In this document: in pieces, positions 8,991 to 18,711 of the stretch
How positions within the stretch are numbered: position 1 is the first letter of the stretch
How the letters are laid out: each line of letters opens with the position of its first letter
Source: Phoronis ovalis
Lineage: Eukaryota > Phoronida > Phoronidae
Direction of reading: 5' to 3'
Assembly (NCBI GenBank): GCA_028565635.1
Contig: JAOXYB010090385.1
Span: 1-22,220 of the forward strand
Length of the DNA stretch: 22,220 nt
Made by a program: the position numbers and the translations under genes
The notes under the pieces: model-generated
Databases searched by the model: none
What the model was told of the DNA's origin: nothing
Seen by the model: only the letters and a program-made list of their open reading frames with translations

Positions 8991-10432
8991 AAACTTTTCT
9001 GGAAAAAGCGCGAGACAAATGATATAATTTAGATTTTTTGAAAGTTTCTCATAGATAATTTCATGTTTAATAAATTACTTTCAAATTTCCCGTTGAAAAA
9101 AAGAGCCTCCTCAATTTTAGTTGATTTATCGTTAATGTGATTTTTTATAGTTTTTTTTTTTCAATTTCGCTACTATAAGTGGGTAGTGGACAAAATAGTC
9201 TTTTCTGCAATATACATGTAACATAGTATATATATGAATACATCCGTATTTATTCTGCTACAAAATACGTAAGTTGTCAGTCTGAATTATATGTCAGCTT
9301 GGAACATACAGCTGAAATTTCATCGGTATGTAGGAAAAGGTGGAGTTTTTGATGAAACATCTCTTTTAATGCATCGCGAATACTAATTTTAGTCTTGGAT
9401 ATATAAAGCTCGGTAATAATTTTATATATCATAGCCATCGTATAAACTCTGGCGTCCTTGACGAGATTTCAAACTCTAATTAGAAATGTTCCTATTAAAA
9501 TTAAGGACAATTGTGCACCTGTCATAAAATTCACTTAGATGAAGTATGCATTTGTATTAAATTGCATTTCTCCCAAAATGCAGTAAACCTGAGTTCATGT
9601 CTCATCCTAGATCCTACCACTCCAGCATCAAAATCCCAAACATGCATGTTGCAACTATTCCAATTCCTTGACGGTATAAAGTTTATGCGATATTTATATG
9701 TTATTAAACATAATACTAAAAATCCAACTTAATGGATATTTCATAATTAAAGTCATTGAGTTAATAATAGGAAAGTAATTATAAATCCTTACTAAATTGC
9801 ACTTAATAGTCGTCAACATTCTAATAGTCTAATGCAAAAACGCGACCCTGAAACCACAACTCCCAGGTCATGGAATTGCACTTGTGCATTTTCGTGTTCT
9901 ATGCCTGTGGGATTAAATTCAATCCAATGTAATTATGAAAATTCATATATATATCATCAAAGAACGACAGAGTATTATCGTCCGTGTTGTCAGAGACAAG
10001 GACTTCTTTACTTACAATATTCAATGCCAAGTAATATAACTAATGTTGTATATGTAGTGATGCCTAGCTACCCATAATCCTTTACCGAAACTTGTAATCC
10101 TCTACAGAGTTAATTTGTCCTCTCGGTTGTTCCACTGGCAGTATAGTGGAATTGTCTAGATTAATGTCTCGCTAGAATTCACGTCTATCGTTTTAAATCC
10201 AGTTAAATAGAGTACATCAACATTTTGGCTGGGGGTGTGCCGTCTGGTCCTAAAAAACTGGATACTCTCAACTATTTTTTCCTGCCAAAAAACCGGTTTG
10301 CTTAATTTTTGCTTACTAAAAAAACTCAATAAATGCTAAATTATATGTGTTGGTCACGGTAAAATCTGTTTGCTAGAAATGAAAAGCCCTGTTTGATGAC
10401 ATAAAAGAAGTTAAAAAAACGGATCCATGCAC
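8991..10432. other. intergenic stretch, nothing recognised
   Basis: Small plus-strand open frames at 9511-9732 and 9832-10077 have no recognisable domains, no splice context and atypical composition. I regard them as chance. A TATATAAAG occurs near 9399 without a following credible exon. Confidence 0.45.
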
Positions 10433-10732
10433 TCAGCTAATTTGGTCAAAAACCAGTTCATCTCTCACATGATAAAAAACTCGGCTCCCCTCTGTTAATT
10501 TAGTCAAAATTGAAAAACCTTCTCTGGAGCCGCAAACCCTATATAGCTGTAGCCTGACTAACTCCCCCGGGATGCCTATATATGCACCTCTGACAAACCT
10601 ATTTAAGTTTTCTTTAAAGACTCCCACATCATATATTATTACCAGTCGATCATTGCCTATCCGCACCCTGCGGTTTATACTCTTTGCTGTTGCTGACTTT
10701 CTTATCGCAAATATACGGTCACCAGAACCAAA
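10433..10732 (-). other. unidentified 99-codon open frame without a start codon
   Basis: Reading on the minus strand from 10732 (just after a TAA) to a stop at 10433, the frame is open for 99 codons in a locally GC-richer patch. It contains no ATG codon. The product is basic near its start (FAIRKSATAKSINRRVRIG) and includes YIGIPGELVRLQLYRVCGS. This could be a decayed internal piece of a mobile-element protein, an internal exon, or chance. I do not recognise the family. Confidence 0.25.
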
Positions 10733-11366
10733 TTAAAACCATAGACATTAAAATTCTTGGGATTGGGGACCATTGGAACTAATTCGACAATATTGAATTT
10801 CTATGTAAAGCTACATCTATGCGATAAATATTATATATCCAATATCTATATACCATATCATTCAAAACTATAAATTGAATAGGGAGTGGTTGTGAGTAAG
10901 ATATACTACGGAAAGAAACAGATAACAAGGAAAGAGTTAAAAAAAAACACAAACTATTTTTATTGAAGATATGGATTAATTTTATTAAAACTGTATATGA
11001 ATTATAGTTTACAAACATAGATTCATTGATAAAGGCATGGATCACAGAATGTTTTATTAGTGAGTCGCCCATTTTCCAAAATAACATTTAATGTTTGACA
11101 TGGGGGTTTGACATAAATGCACTTAAATATAATAACAATTGATATGATATTCTAAGTAGGATGATAAGAGCAAAGTATTTCCTTTGATAGCAGTTTGGTA
11201 TTTTAAATCTAATTGATCATATGTTACGCTCTCTCTACACCCTACCACGAACCAAACCATACCCTGATACCACCAATGTCACAGATAGGACAAAGACAAA
11301 ACAAACGTATGTTTAGAATTGACCTTTTTATCTGTATATTTTGCAACTGCAGTTGAGTTGTTCGTT
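10733..11366. other. intergenic stretch, nothing recognised
   Basis: The AT-rich sequence lacks credible exons. The 102-codon minus-strand frame at 10779-11087 is hydrophobic, AT-driven and has no recognisable features. Confidence 0.45.
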
Positions 11367-11376
11367 GGGTACTAGT

Positions 11377-11838
11377 CCCGGGGGGTGGTCAATATGAAAG
11401 TGGGTACCCATGTTCCAACATGACTTTTCAAAAAAGCCTCTAACGAAGTGAAATTCTGCAAAAAATACACCCCTAAGGAAGTGGATCACGTGATACCTGA
11501 ACCCTGACCTGTCCAATCGTATGCCGTGTTTTAAAAGGTCATTCTCAAATTAGCATCAATTCAGGAATTGAAAAATCTTTCGTATAATGGGGAATACACA
11601 TTCTGGCAAATATATTAAGTTTTCTTGACCGTATTTGCACCCCTAACGAAGTGAAATTTTAACGATTACCCTAACGAAGTCACACCTCCAAAAAACCACC
11701 CCTTTTCGTGATATTAGCCAAAAAATAGACCCTAAGCACGTAACGCGCGTTACGCGCCGGCGGTTCGAAAAACATACCCTTTCACGCGAAATTTTGTTGG
11801 AACATGCGTACCCACTTTCATATTGACCACCCCCGGGG
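11377..11838. mobile_element. MITE-like element with ~44-bp terminal inverted repeats
   Basis: The left end, 11377-11420, begins CCCGGGGGGTGGTCAATATG. The right end, 11795-11838, finishes in its near-exact inverse (CATATTGACCACCCCCGGGG). The arms share GGTGGTCAATATGAAAGTG and GGGTAC-CATGTTCCAACA. GGGTACTAGT flanks both sides (11367-11376 and 11836-11845). This is either a target duplication overlapping the G-run or, because ACTAGT is palindromic, an extension of the inverted repeats. The interior carries four degenerate copies of CTAACGAAGTGAAATT (11440, 11473, 11643, 11671) and a 16-bp perfect palindrome CGTAACGCGCGTTACG (11739-11754). There is no transposase, so the element is non-autonomous. 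An 8-9 bp duplication would suit a hAT- or Mutator-like source, but this is not settled. Confidence 0.88.
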
Positions 11839-11845
11839 TACTAGT

Positions 11846-12396
11846 GTGTGTGTGTTGGCAATATTAAATATTCCTCATCATTTATGCACAGTATAGCTAA
11901 AACTAGGTCCATACAGAAACGAACATTTCATGTTTCTCGGAACATGTAAGACTTGGCTATCACCACATGTACAATATACTTTACGTAAGGAAACGATATG
12001 AAAAGGTAAGGCGTCATATTTTTTTGTTAAATATTTGACAAAGCTTCATTCAAAATGTACCACTAAAAGGTAAATAATTTAAAACACGTTTATATCTTCC
12101 GGAAGATATATAAAAGCACTTATTCTGTAACGTCAGAATCTGTGATGCTGCTAGCAAAACTCAAACTCCGGGCTCAAAGTAATATTCACGTCACGTGATT
12201 TTAATTGCCATTAACTGTTGCATAATAATATTTATTTTCTATATATATATAACTCTTTGCAGTTATCTTTATATCTGAAAAAATGTTTTTTTAAACGACT
12301 TTTACTTGATAGCGGCGGAAAAGATAAACATGAAAACAAAGTAACATCCCTTCACAAAAAATAATTAGGTAAAGTGAACAAACTTAAGACGGTTCT
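11846..12396. other. intergenic stretch upstream of a TATA box
   Basis: No exon was recognised. A TCACGTGA E-box palindrome (12191-12198) lies about 200 bases upstream of the TATA box at 12397. A TATATAAAAG near 12106 and an (AT)n run near 12240 are also present. Confidence 0.45.
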
Positions 12397-12407
12397 TATA
12401 TAAAAGG
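12397..12407 (+). promoter_or_regulatory. TATA box (TATATAAAAGG)
   Basis: This is a full-consensus TATA element 51 bases before the A of an ATG with adenine at -3. The usual 25-35 base spacing would place transcription initiation around 12425-12432, just ahead of the small ORF at 12458. TATATAAAG-like strings recur in this AT-rich window, so the motif alone is weak. Confidence 0.35.
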
Positions 12408-12457
12408 AATAGATTGTGAAGCAGGTCCAGAGCAACCTTTTGTGTAGTGAAAGAACA

Positions 12458-12682
12458 ATGCAAGTTAGACGCCCAAACGCTTGTGGGGGCGATGATAAAC
12501 GTTTGCCTATAAATTCACATTTCCAGGAAAACGGTACTAGCTGTTTTTCACAACAGCCCCCTGAAGGTCAAGCAAGTGCCTGTAAAAATATGTCTCGTAG
12601 TTCAAAATGTTGCGTGTTTTTATTTGTTAGCGACTACAGCAAAGTGACTACAAGTTTCCTCTTTTATTGTTTACCATTTTGA
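12458..12682 (+). CDS. candidate small ORF or first exon of unknown gene
   Basis: ATG at 12458 (context GAACAATGC) opens 74 codons to a TGA. I do not recognise the product. It is polar and Cys-containing at first (QVRRPNACGGDDKRLP, then HFQENGTSCFSQQPPEG), with an NGT sequon and a CKNMSRSSKCC stretch. It then becomes hydrophobic (CCVFLFV and TSFLFYCLPF). The first 40 or so codons are less AT-rich than the surroundings, as exons here are. It sits behind a good TATA box and between two TCACGTGA palindromes. It might be a complete small protein or the first exon of a longer gene, but GTCAAG after the PPEG codons is only a weak donor. No downstream exon is recognised, so chance remains quite possible. 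Confidence 0.3.
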   Translation: MQVRRPNACGGDDKRLPINSHFQENGTSCFSQQPPEGQASACKNMSRSSKCCVFLFVSDYSKVTTSFLFYCLPF

Positions 12683-15500
12683 TAAATTAGTGTTTCGCGA
12701 ACATTTTAAATGCGAGACATGTATTTTACTACAACAAGCGTGTTTTGTTATGACACTGAATAGATCAAAAATAGAACTATGATATAAGAAACCTTTCACA
12801 AAAATCAATAACGGAACTGTATTTCACATAGAAATAGTCAAGGTTATTATAGTTGTCACGTGAAAAACAGACGAAGTTTTAATTATAAAGAGATATAGGT
12901 ATGTATTTTTTCTGAATAAGAATTGAGCATAAGTAGAGCAAAGATAAGTAAAGTTATTATTTACTGGCGCCTTGTTTCTAGATTGGTTTAAAAAAAATCA
13001 AAATCAACAGGCAAAGATTTATTTGTTACTAAAGTTGCTGCTTTTTTACAGTTGCTTCTTTCAAACTTCCTGTTAACGTGTTTATATTTTTGTTACATTT
13101 CAGTTATTGTTTTATAACAGTTTATTTTTCGCAAAATAAATCGAAAAATATCACACGCTATATAAAGAGTATCCTTTCGTGTGACGTTGAAATGTAAAGA
13201 ATCATGATTGAAACCATAAATCAAGTAACTCCTTACAAGTTTGACAATGCCTAGATGTAAAACGTTTTTTGATTGTTCAATCGTGTTGTTAGCAAATACA
13301 TGTACCAGGTATATGGAACCTGTATCCCAGATTATTACTGCTTAATTGTTATCACCAGTGCATTAAGCAGCTAATCTGTCTGAGGAAAATCTCCTAAATG
13401 TTCAACTAATTAATCACATGTGTAATATATTATTTGTATTCAATATAAACTTATACGTATACGGTTTACATTGGGTTCATTCCTAGATGTTTGTGTTACT
13501 AGTAATTAGTATACATTTAAGGATGAACAGACTCTAAATGTCTGATGTACTATAGATTGAATTAAAATGTTAAATGTTTAGTCATATCTGTTTTATAATT
13601 AATCATCAACAAAGACCTAATTTGGGATAAAAACATCGATTTTATATACTTCTACACAAGACGAAATTAGAGTAAAATTGTCAGTTAGTAAAATTTTAAC
13701 TTTAAGATAAAACTAATCCATTATTTTAAGCCTGTAGATTCATTATTTTAAGCCTGTAGATTCATTATTTTGTAAAATTTAGTTTCTCATCCTAGCAGCA
13801 TAGTTGTCATAAGATAAAAACGCGAGCGACTTGGCTCCATTTCATATTGACAAGAAGTGTAAGTGGATGGGAAATCTAATAAGTGTCGCAAATAGAAGGA
13901 AATAATTGCAGAATTTTTAATTATTTAAAAAAAATATCTTTTTGTGATCTAGACAGAAGTGAAAACGGCTGGATAGAATACCTTAATGTTCTGGTTCCCA
14001 TTTTTTGTAAAAAACGTGCACTGAAATAAAAAAATATATCTTTCGCAATTTCCACACGATAAATTTAAAGCAAACTGAACCTGCACGATCTCCGGCTAAA
14101 CAAGTACTTACAAGTATAACTCTGTTATATCCTCATTATTTTCTCACGATTACATTAAGTATAGCATTACATATCAACTGTTAGTTTATGCGTTTACCTT
14201 TGTCAACAAAGCAAGAGGTGCGAAACAAAAGTGCGATTTTTTAACCCAAGGGCTTCTGACTCAAATTGCACTGAAAAAAATGCACTAGAAATTTTTATTT
14301 AAATGTGTATTTTTGCCAAAACAAATATGAACCTAGATTTAAGTACACAGCCGTTTTGTACACACTTTGGCCCAGATCACAAAAAAGCAAAGCATATTTA
14401 AATAATTAAAGTACCAAATTTGGGGCTACTATAACCTGCGGTCTCGCCCATTAAAACTTTGCAATCGGTCTTCATACTGGACTCGAAACTGCCTGTTAAT
14501 CTCAATATAAAAAGAGTACTGCATTACAAACGCTAAATTGTAAAGAACTCGTGTGGCGGCACGCGAAACAGTAACACAAAATTTAACAGCAACTAACAGT
14601 AACATCTATTAAAAAACTTAACATTAAAAAACATGTTATATTAAAATGCAGCTATATCCAAGCCAATATTTATTTAGATAGCGCGAGGCGCCAAAAGCAA
14701 TCAAACAAAAAATAACATATTATTGACGACTAATTAACATGACTTATTAAAAAGTAACATAGCAGCGACTTATTAAATAGTTAAAATTAAAAATGTAATT
14801 AACAAAGCCAACTTAATTTAATTTCTATGCTCTTTTCATCCTTCATATTTGTTGTAATATCTACTACAGTACTACTACAGTCCAACAGTAGTTGAGCTTT
14901 TCAAGAAGTTAATTTCTTGTTTGTTCAGGGATCGTGGTTTGGAATATTTAAATTTGATAGTGTATGATTATTTAAATCCATATAAAATATAAAACGAATG
15001 AACTAAAGATCAAAGGTGATTTTTGTATAACTACCTAAGTTTTAATATTAAAATATATGGATCATGATTACCACTGTATTAACTAAAACTACACTAAACA
15101 GTTCCTTTGAAGACACCGGCATAGCAAAATCTTTTTTAAAATTCCTTTTGCATACATAGTCTGGGTAAGATCTGTACCGTCCACTAGGCGTTAATATGCA
15201 CACAATAAGACAGGGCACAAAGTGAAACCTAAGTATCATGTAGCTTTTGACTTTATTTACATTACATGTTTGCTCATTGGTCGTGCTCGATAAGAATACG
15301 CATTTACTGTTTTCACTTCATGATCAACTTGGATTTCGCATAGTGACATTTAAGAAGATAGCTTTTAGCTCAAAATACAATTGGTTTTGGTGGTAAAACT
15401 TGAAAACTATTAAAAGCTAGTGAACAAACAACGATAAAAAATATCTAATCCCAGATATTGGTGAGAGTTTGGTAATATTTTTATTTAATGACGAAATATC
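12683..15500. other. long AT-rich intergenic stretch
   Basis: No exon was recognised. Contents are a TCACGTGA palindrome at 12856-12863, AATAAA at about 13135, a 22-bp tandem repeat at 13719-13762, a CTACTACAGT direct repeat near 14861-14880, and many homopolymer runs. The 63-codon minus-strand frame at 15048-15239 has no recognisable features. Confidence 0.45.
13719..13771. repeat. 22-bp tandem repeat, 2.4 copies
   Basis: CATTATTTTAAGCCTGTAGATT is repeated exactly at 13719-13740 and 13741-13762. A third, partial copy (CATTATTTT) ends at 13771. Confidence 0.9.
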
Positions 15501-15806
15501 TCATTTCCCCATTGTAACGGATGGGAAGTGAATTAGTGGTGTGCTCTCACAAGATTTCCAAGTTGGTACTGCACCTGCCGCCAGGAGCTTGAATACTAAG
15601 GAAATGGGAATACGACAAGTCATGAACGTAAAATTGAAAGGTGCTATATATATAGTAAATAAGTGTACTTTAATGACATGCACCTGCAACAGATCCGTGT
15701 CCAGTTTTCTCCATAATCGTCTGTAGTTGGAATTGGCTGACTGTGGTAAAATGATTAAATCCGATTCAGAAAAATCACTTAACACGCCTTTGCGACGTCT
15801 TTGCAA
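15501..15806 (-). pseudogene. doubtful integrase-like transposon fragment
   Basis: A minus-strand frame of about 101 codons follows a TGA and starts without ATG. Its first third reads RRRKGVLSDFSESDLIILPQ and then NSNYRRLWRKLDTDLLQVHV. The S-D-x-x-L spacing followed by N/S-x-Y-R-x-L/M and then LQV vaguely recalls the region before the catalytic core of integrase-domain transposon proteins common in marine invertebrates. The rest (after about residue 50) shows no such resemblance, and no catalytic DDE core is present. If real, it is a short decayed piece. The resemblance is from memory and weak. Confidence 0.2.
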
Positions 15807-16181
15807 TCAACTGAAATGTGGATTCAAAATGTTCGGACATAATCAATAGTTCAGCTGGATAGGCACCTGGATACATTGGGCGGGTATTTGCATAATGTAT
15901 GTAAAATATTAACGTACTATCCTTGGCTCACTTCGATAACTGCCCTCGCTGCGAGTCTCACTCGCAAATTGTTCGTGCTAGACGAATTGGTGAATCTCCA
16001 ACTAGTTAGGTCCGCACATTGTAAAAATATTTGGATTTACGTGAATGAAAAACTATTGTAGGTGATAGTCTATGGATGTTAGGCAGGCCTGAAATTTGAT
16101 TTCGAACTAAACAGATTTATGAAACAGGTAGAATATTAGTCATCTACCTTTTTTAAAGATCGTCGTCAAGGAGGTATGCGC

Positions 16182-16197
16182 ATATATATATATATAT
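16182..16197. repeat. (AT)8 microsatellite
   Basis: Sixteen bases of alternating AT. Confidence 0.95.
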
Positions 16198-16198
16198 C

Positions 16199-16232
16199 TG
16201 GATGTGTGCAAGGATGTGACCACACACATCCA
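16199..16232. repeat. hairpin, 10-bp perfect stem and 14-nt loop
   Basis: TGGATGTGTG (16199-16208) pairs with CACACATCCA (16223-16232). The loop also holds a GGATGTG copy, so this may be a small inverted duplication next to the (AT)8 run. Confidence 0.8.
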
Positions 16233-18295
16233 ATTATGTTTCGGAAATTTATACGACATAGATTACAAATAGTCAAATTGCTTTTATATGTGAGGAGACG
16301 AAAGACGGCAATTGGCTAAGAAATATCAGATTGACAGAAATATTGAACACTAACTGTTAAGACATGGTAATATTTTAGGTGCTATTGTGTTAAATGTATC
16401 ATAGACAGAATACTACATGCAAATCAGAAGTCCTTCTACAATTACGGAATTTGCTCTAACATTAATTTAAACCACCATTAAACATTTTTTAGTTGCTCAA
16501 ATTTCCCATTTCCTCGTTAAAAAGGGAAATGAGAAACCATGTATATAATGTCACATTCGTCATAGTAAATGTGATGAATTTCCAGAAAAAATACAAACAA
16601 ATCTGTAGCAACGGACATTTCTTTACATGTTTATCAAGTCTCAATCACTCAACTACAGAAATGTGCCAGAGCTGTTATTTGAAAAATTGAGAACTACTAG
16701 TACTGCACTAAACATATTTTATAGATATATAACATATTTGTTGTATGACATTCGTCTCCATTTTGAAAGAAAAAAATGAACCCATGAAAGAAAATATATT
16801 AGCGTTAGAATAGGGTTTCGGATGTAAAAGCACAACAGAATATATACATGAAAATGATTATATCTGCATGACATCAGAGTTATGCATAACCGTGTAAATT
16901 TTCTAGGTAATCAAAAATTTATATTTTTGCATACGATTTTAAAAATAAAATCACATTAAAATACTGTGACGTATTTGTACGGATTTAGAATAGAGCTTCG
17001 ACATAGCCGAAAGCAGGTGCGTACCTTTGAAATAAGGTTTTAAATTAACTTCGTATTCGTATATCGCACATGGGAAGCAAAAGTGTGAAGTTCAGGTGTG
17101 CTTTGCTTGGTTTGACATTTACAAATGATATTATTTATAGGATTAAGTACAAATTTATATACTTAGATGTCTGGACACAAAAATATCATAAGCAATCATG
17201 ATCAAAATGTAAGGAAGAGACGGATTTAAAAAAGAATATATTTATGCACGATCATTGTCAAGTCTCATTCCCGATACTAGAAGGTCTATTTTGAAGTTTA
17301 TATGTTTTAATTTTTCTTTAATTAGCAATCAGAAGAAAGGATTGTGCAACATGTAGTATCATTAATATTTTAGATAGTCTAGTGAATTTCCGGCAATGAG
17401 GCAAAATTAGCAATTTGACGTTATTTTAGTATAATTATAAAATGTAACTTTATGCGCTGAAGGCGCAGATTTCGGCTTAAGTACATGGGGTACATCTGAT
17501 GTGGTAATAACTGTTTTCGAATGCATTATAGAAGGAAATTGATATATCTGATTTGTATGCATAAAATGACATAAGAAAATGCCGCATTACCAAAGATATA
17601 CTCGGTAATATTTTTGAAATTTTTGCACATACCATATATGCAGTTCAAATTTGTTACATAACATTGAAGTGTTTTTAATAAATTTATCTTGTAACATTTC
17701 CACAAAGGCACACGTAAAAGCTTTTTAATATCTTATCTGTTAATTGTTTAATTTTCTTTACATGTAATAAGCTTATGGTTGTTACTTCTAGGTACAGGCG
17801 ATTAATCACTCGAGGTAATTAAGTATACGATGTCAAGGAGATCGAGGTTATAATTATAGTACTTCCAATTAGAAGTTTTTTTAATTACACGTAGTAAAAA
17901 CTAACGTTTCACCGCAGACACGACCACAAGTACCAAGGTGCAAGTCGTAACTAATGCTCTGTTCAATCCTAGTTGCAATATTGTACACGTGTGCAACGAT
18001 ACAGGGCAAGATTTCCTCACGGACAATAGCAGGATGAAAATGTTATAGTCATAACAGAGAGCTGGTATATCGATCGCAAAAAAATTCTAACGCAATCAGT
18101 AAAGTCTATTAGAAGGATACAACAATGAAGGACGAGTAGTTGAGGGTATGCATTTTGTGACACGAATTTGTAACAACTATTTATCATTTTAGTAGTGTAC
18201 ACATACATTATATGATACATGGAAATGAAGAATCAAAACAACAACTTCTGTCTGTAAACAGGGTCATATACTGCTGAAACTGCGCCAACTGCTCA

Positions 18296-18308
18296 TGACG
18301 TGTATAAG
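18296..18308 (+). promoter_or_regulatory. possible GPCR promoter: CRE-like TGACGTG next to TATAAG
   Basis: TGACGTG (18296-18302), close to a cAMP-response half-site, abuts TATAAG (18303-18308). An initiator-like TCAATTT lies about 30 bases on (18332-18338), at the expected TATA-to-start distance. That would give a leader of about 145 bases before the GPCR start codon. This is motif spacing only. Confidence 0.25.
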
Positions 18309-18339
18309 ACAGTTACACTTCAGCAGGAATATCAATTTC

Positions 18340-18477
18340 ATGTTAAGAAAATAATTAAATTTATAAAGTGTGATGCACATACATCGTAGCTAGATTTCTG
18401 CACAACAAGAGACAACATCATGCTCATTGGTGCATTATTAACGTAGTATTCACCAAGAAATGAACAATTAAATGTAA
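18340..18477 (+). promoter_or_regulatory. five consecutive upstream ORFs before the GPCR start
   Basis: Every ATG between 18340 and the main start opens a tiny frame that closes before it: 18340-18354 (MLRK), 18373-18393 (MHIHRS), 18420-18446 (MLIGALLT), 18460-18471 (MNN) and 18472-18477 (ATG directly followed by TAA). The last ends two bases before the main ATG at 18480. If they lie in the mRNA leader they should lower translation and force reinitiation or leaky scanning. The ORFs are seen directly; their inclusion in the transcript is inferred. Confidence 0.45.
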
Positions 18478-18479
18478 GA

Positions 18480-18711
18480 ATGACCAAATCGGGTAGTTTC
18501 GATACAGATGAATTTGGAAGACATATAGACAGAAACAATCAAAGTATATTTCACGATCCCGACATTGTCGCTCCTCAGATCATAACCCTATGTTTAATCT
18601 TCGTATGCTCTTTGTTTGGTAATGGACTCATCTGCATGGTGTTCTACAAGAAACCTCATTTGCTCACCGTCTCACATGCATTTGTATTGAATCTTGCAAT
18701 ATGTGATATAG
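18480..18711 (+). CDS. GPR161: GPR161-like, exon 1 (N terminus, helix 1, half of helix 2)
   Basis: This exon has 77 codons plus one base, with donor GTAAGG at 18712. The start was chosen because this ATG has A at -3, gives a 30-odd residue outer N terminus of normal size, and is followed directly by helix 1. Earlier ATGs are out of frame or stop at once. Reading past the donor would end the protein within helix 2. Confidence 0.9.

Larger units (their letters stand above)
15807..18295. other. long AT-rich intergenic stretch upstream of the GPCR gene
   Basis: No supported exon or RNA gene. Contents are a GCGAGT-CTC-ACTCGC hairpin near 15950, an (AT)8 run and a 10-bp-stem hairpin around 16182-16232, a CATTTCC/GGAAATG hairpin near 16510-16530, and TACATGTA at 17759-17766. 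An upstream non-coding exon of the GPCR could be hidden here. Confidence 0.45.

Noticed and set aside
9511-10077. Two plus-strand ORFs of 73 and 81 codons
   Set aside because: There is no domain, promoter or splice context, and the residue composition is that of translated AT-rich DNA.
11328-11516. 62-codon minus-strand ORF
   Set aside because: It derives from the left end of the MITE.
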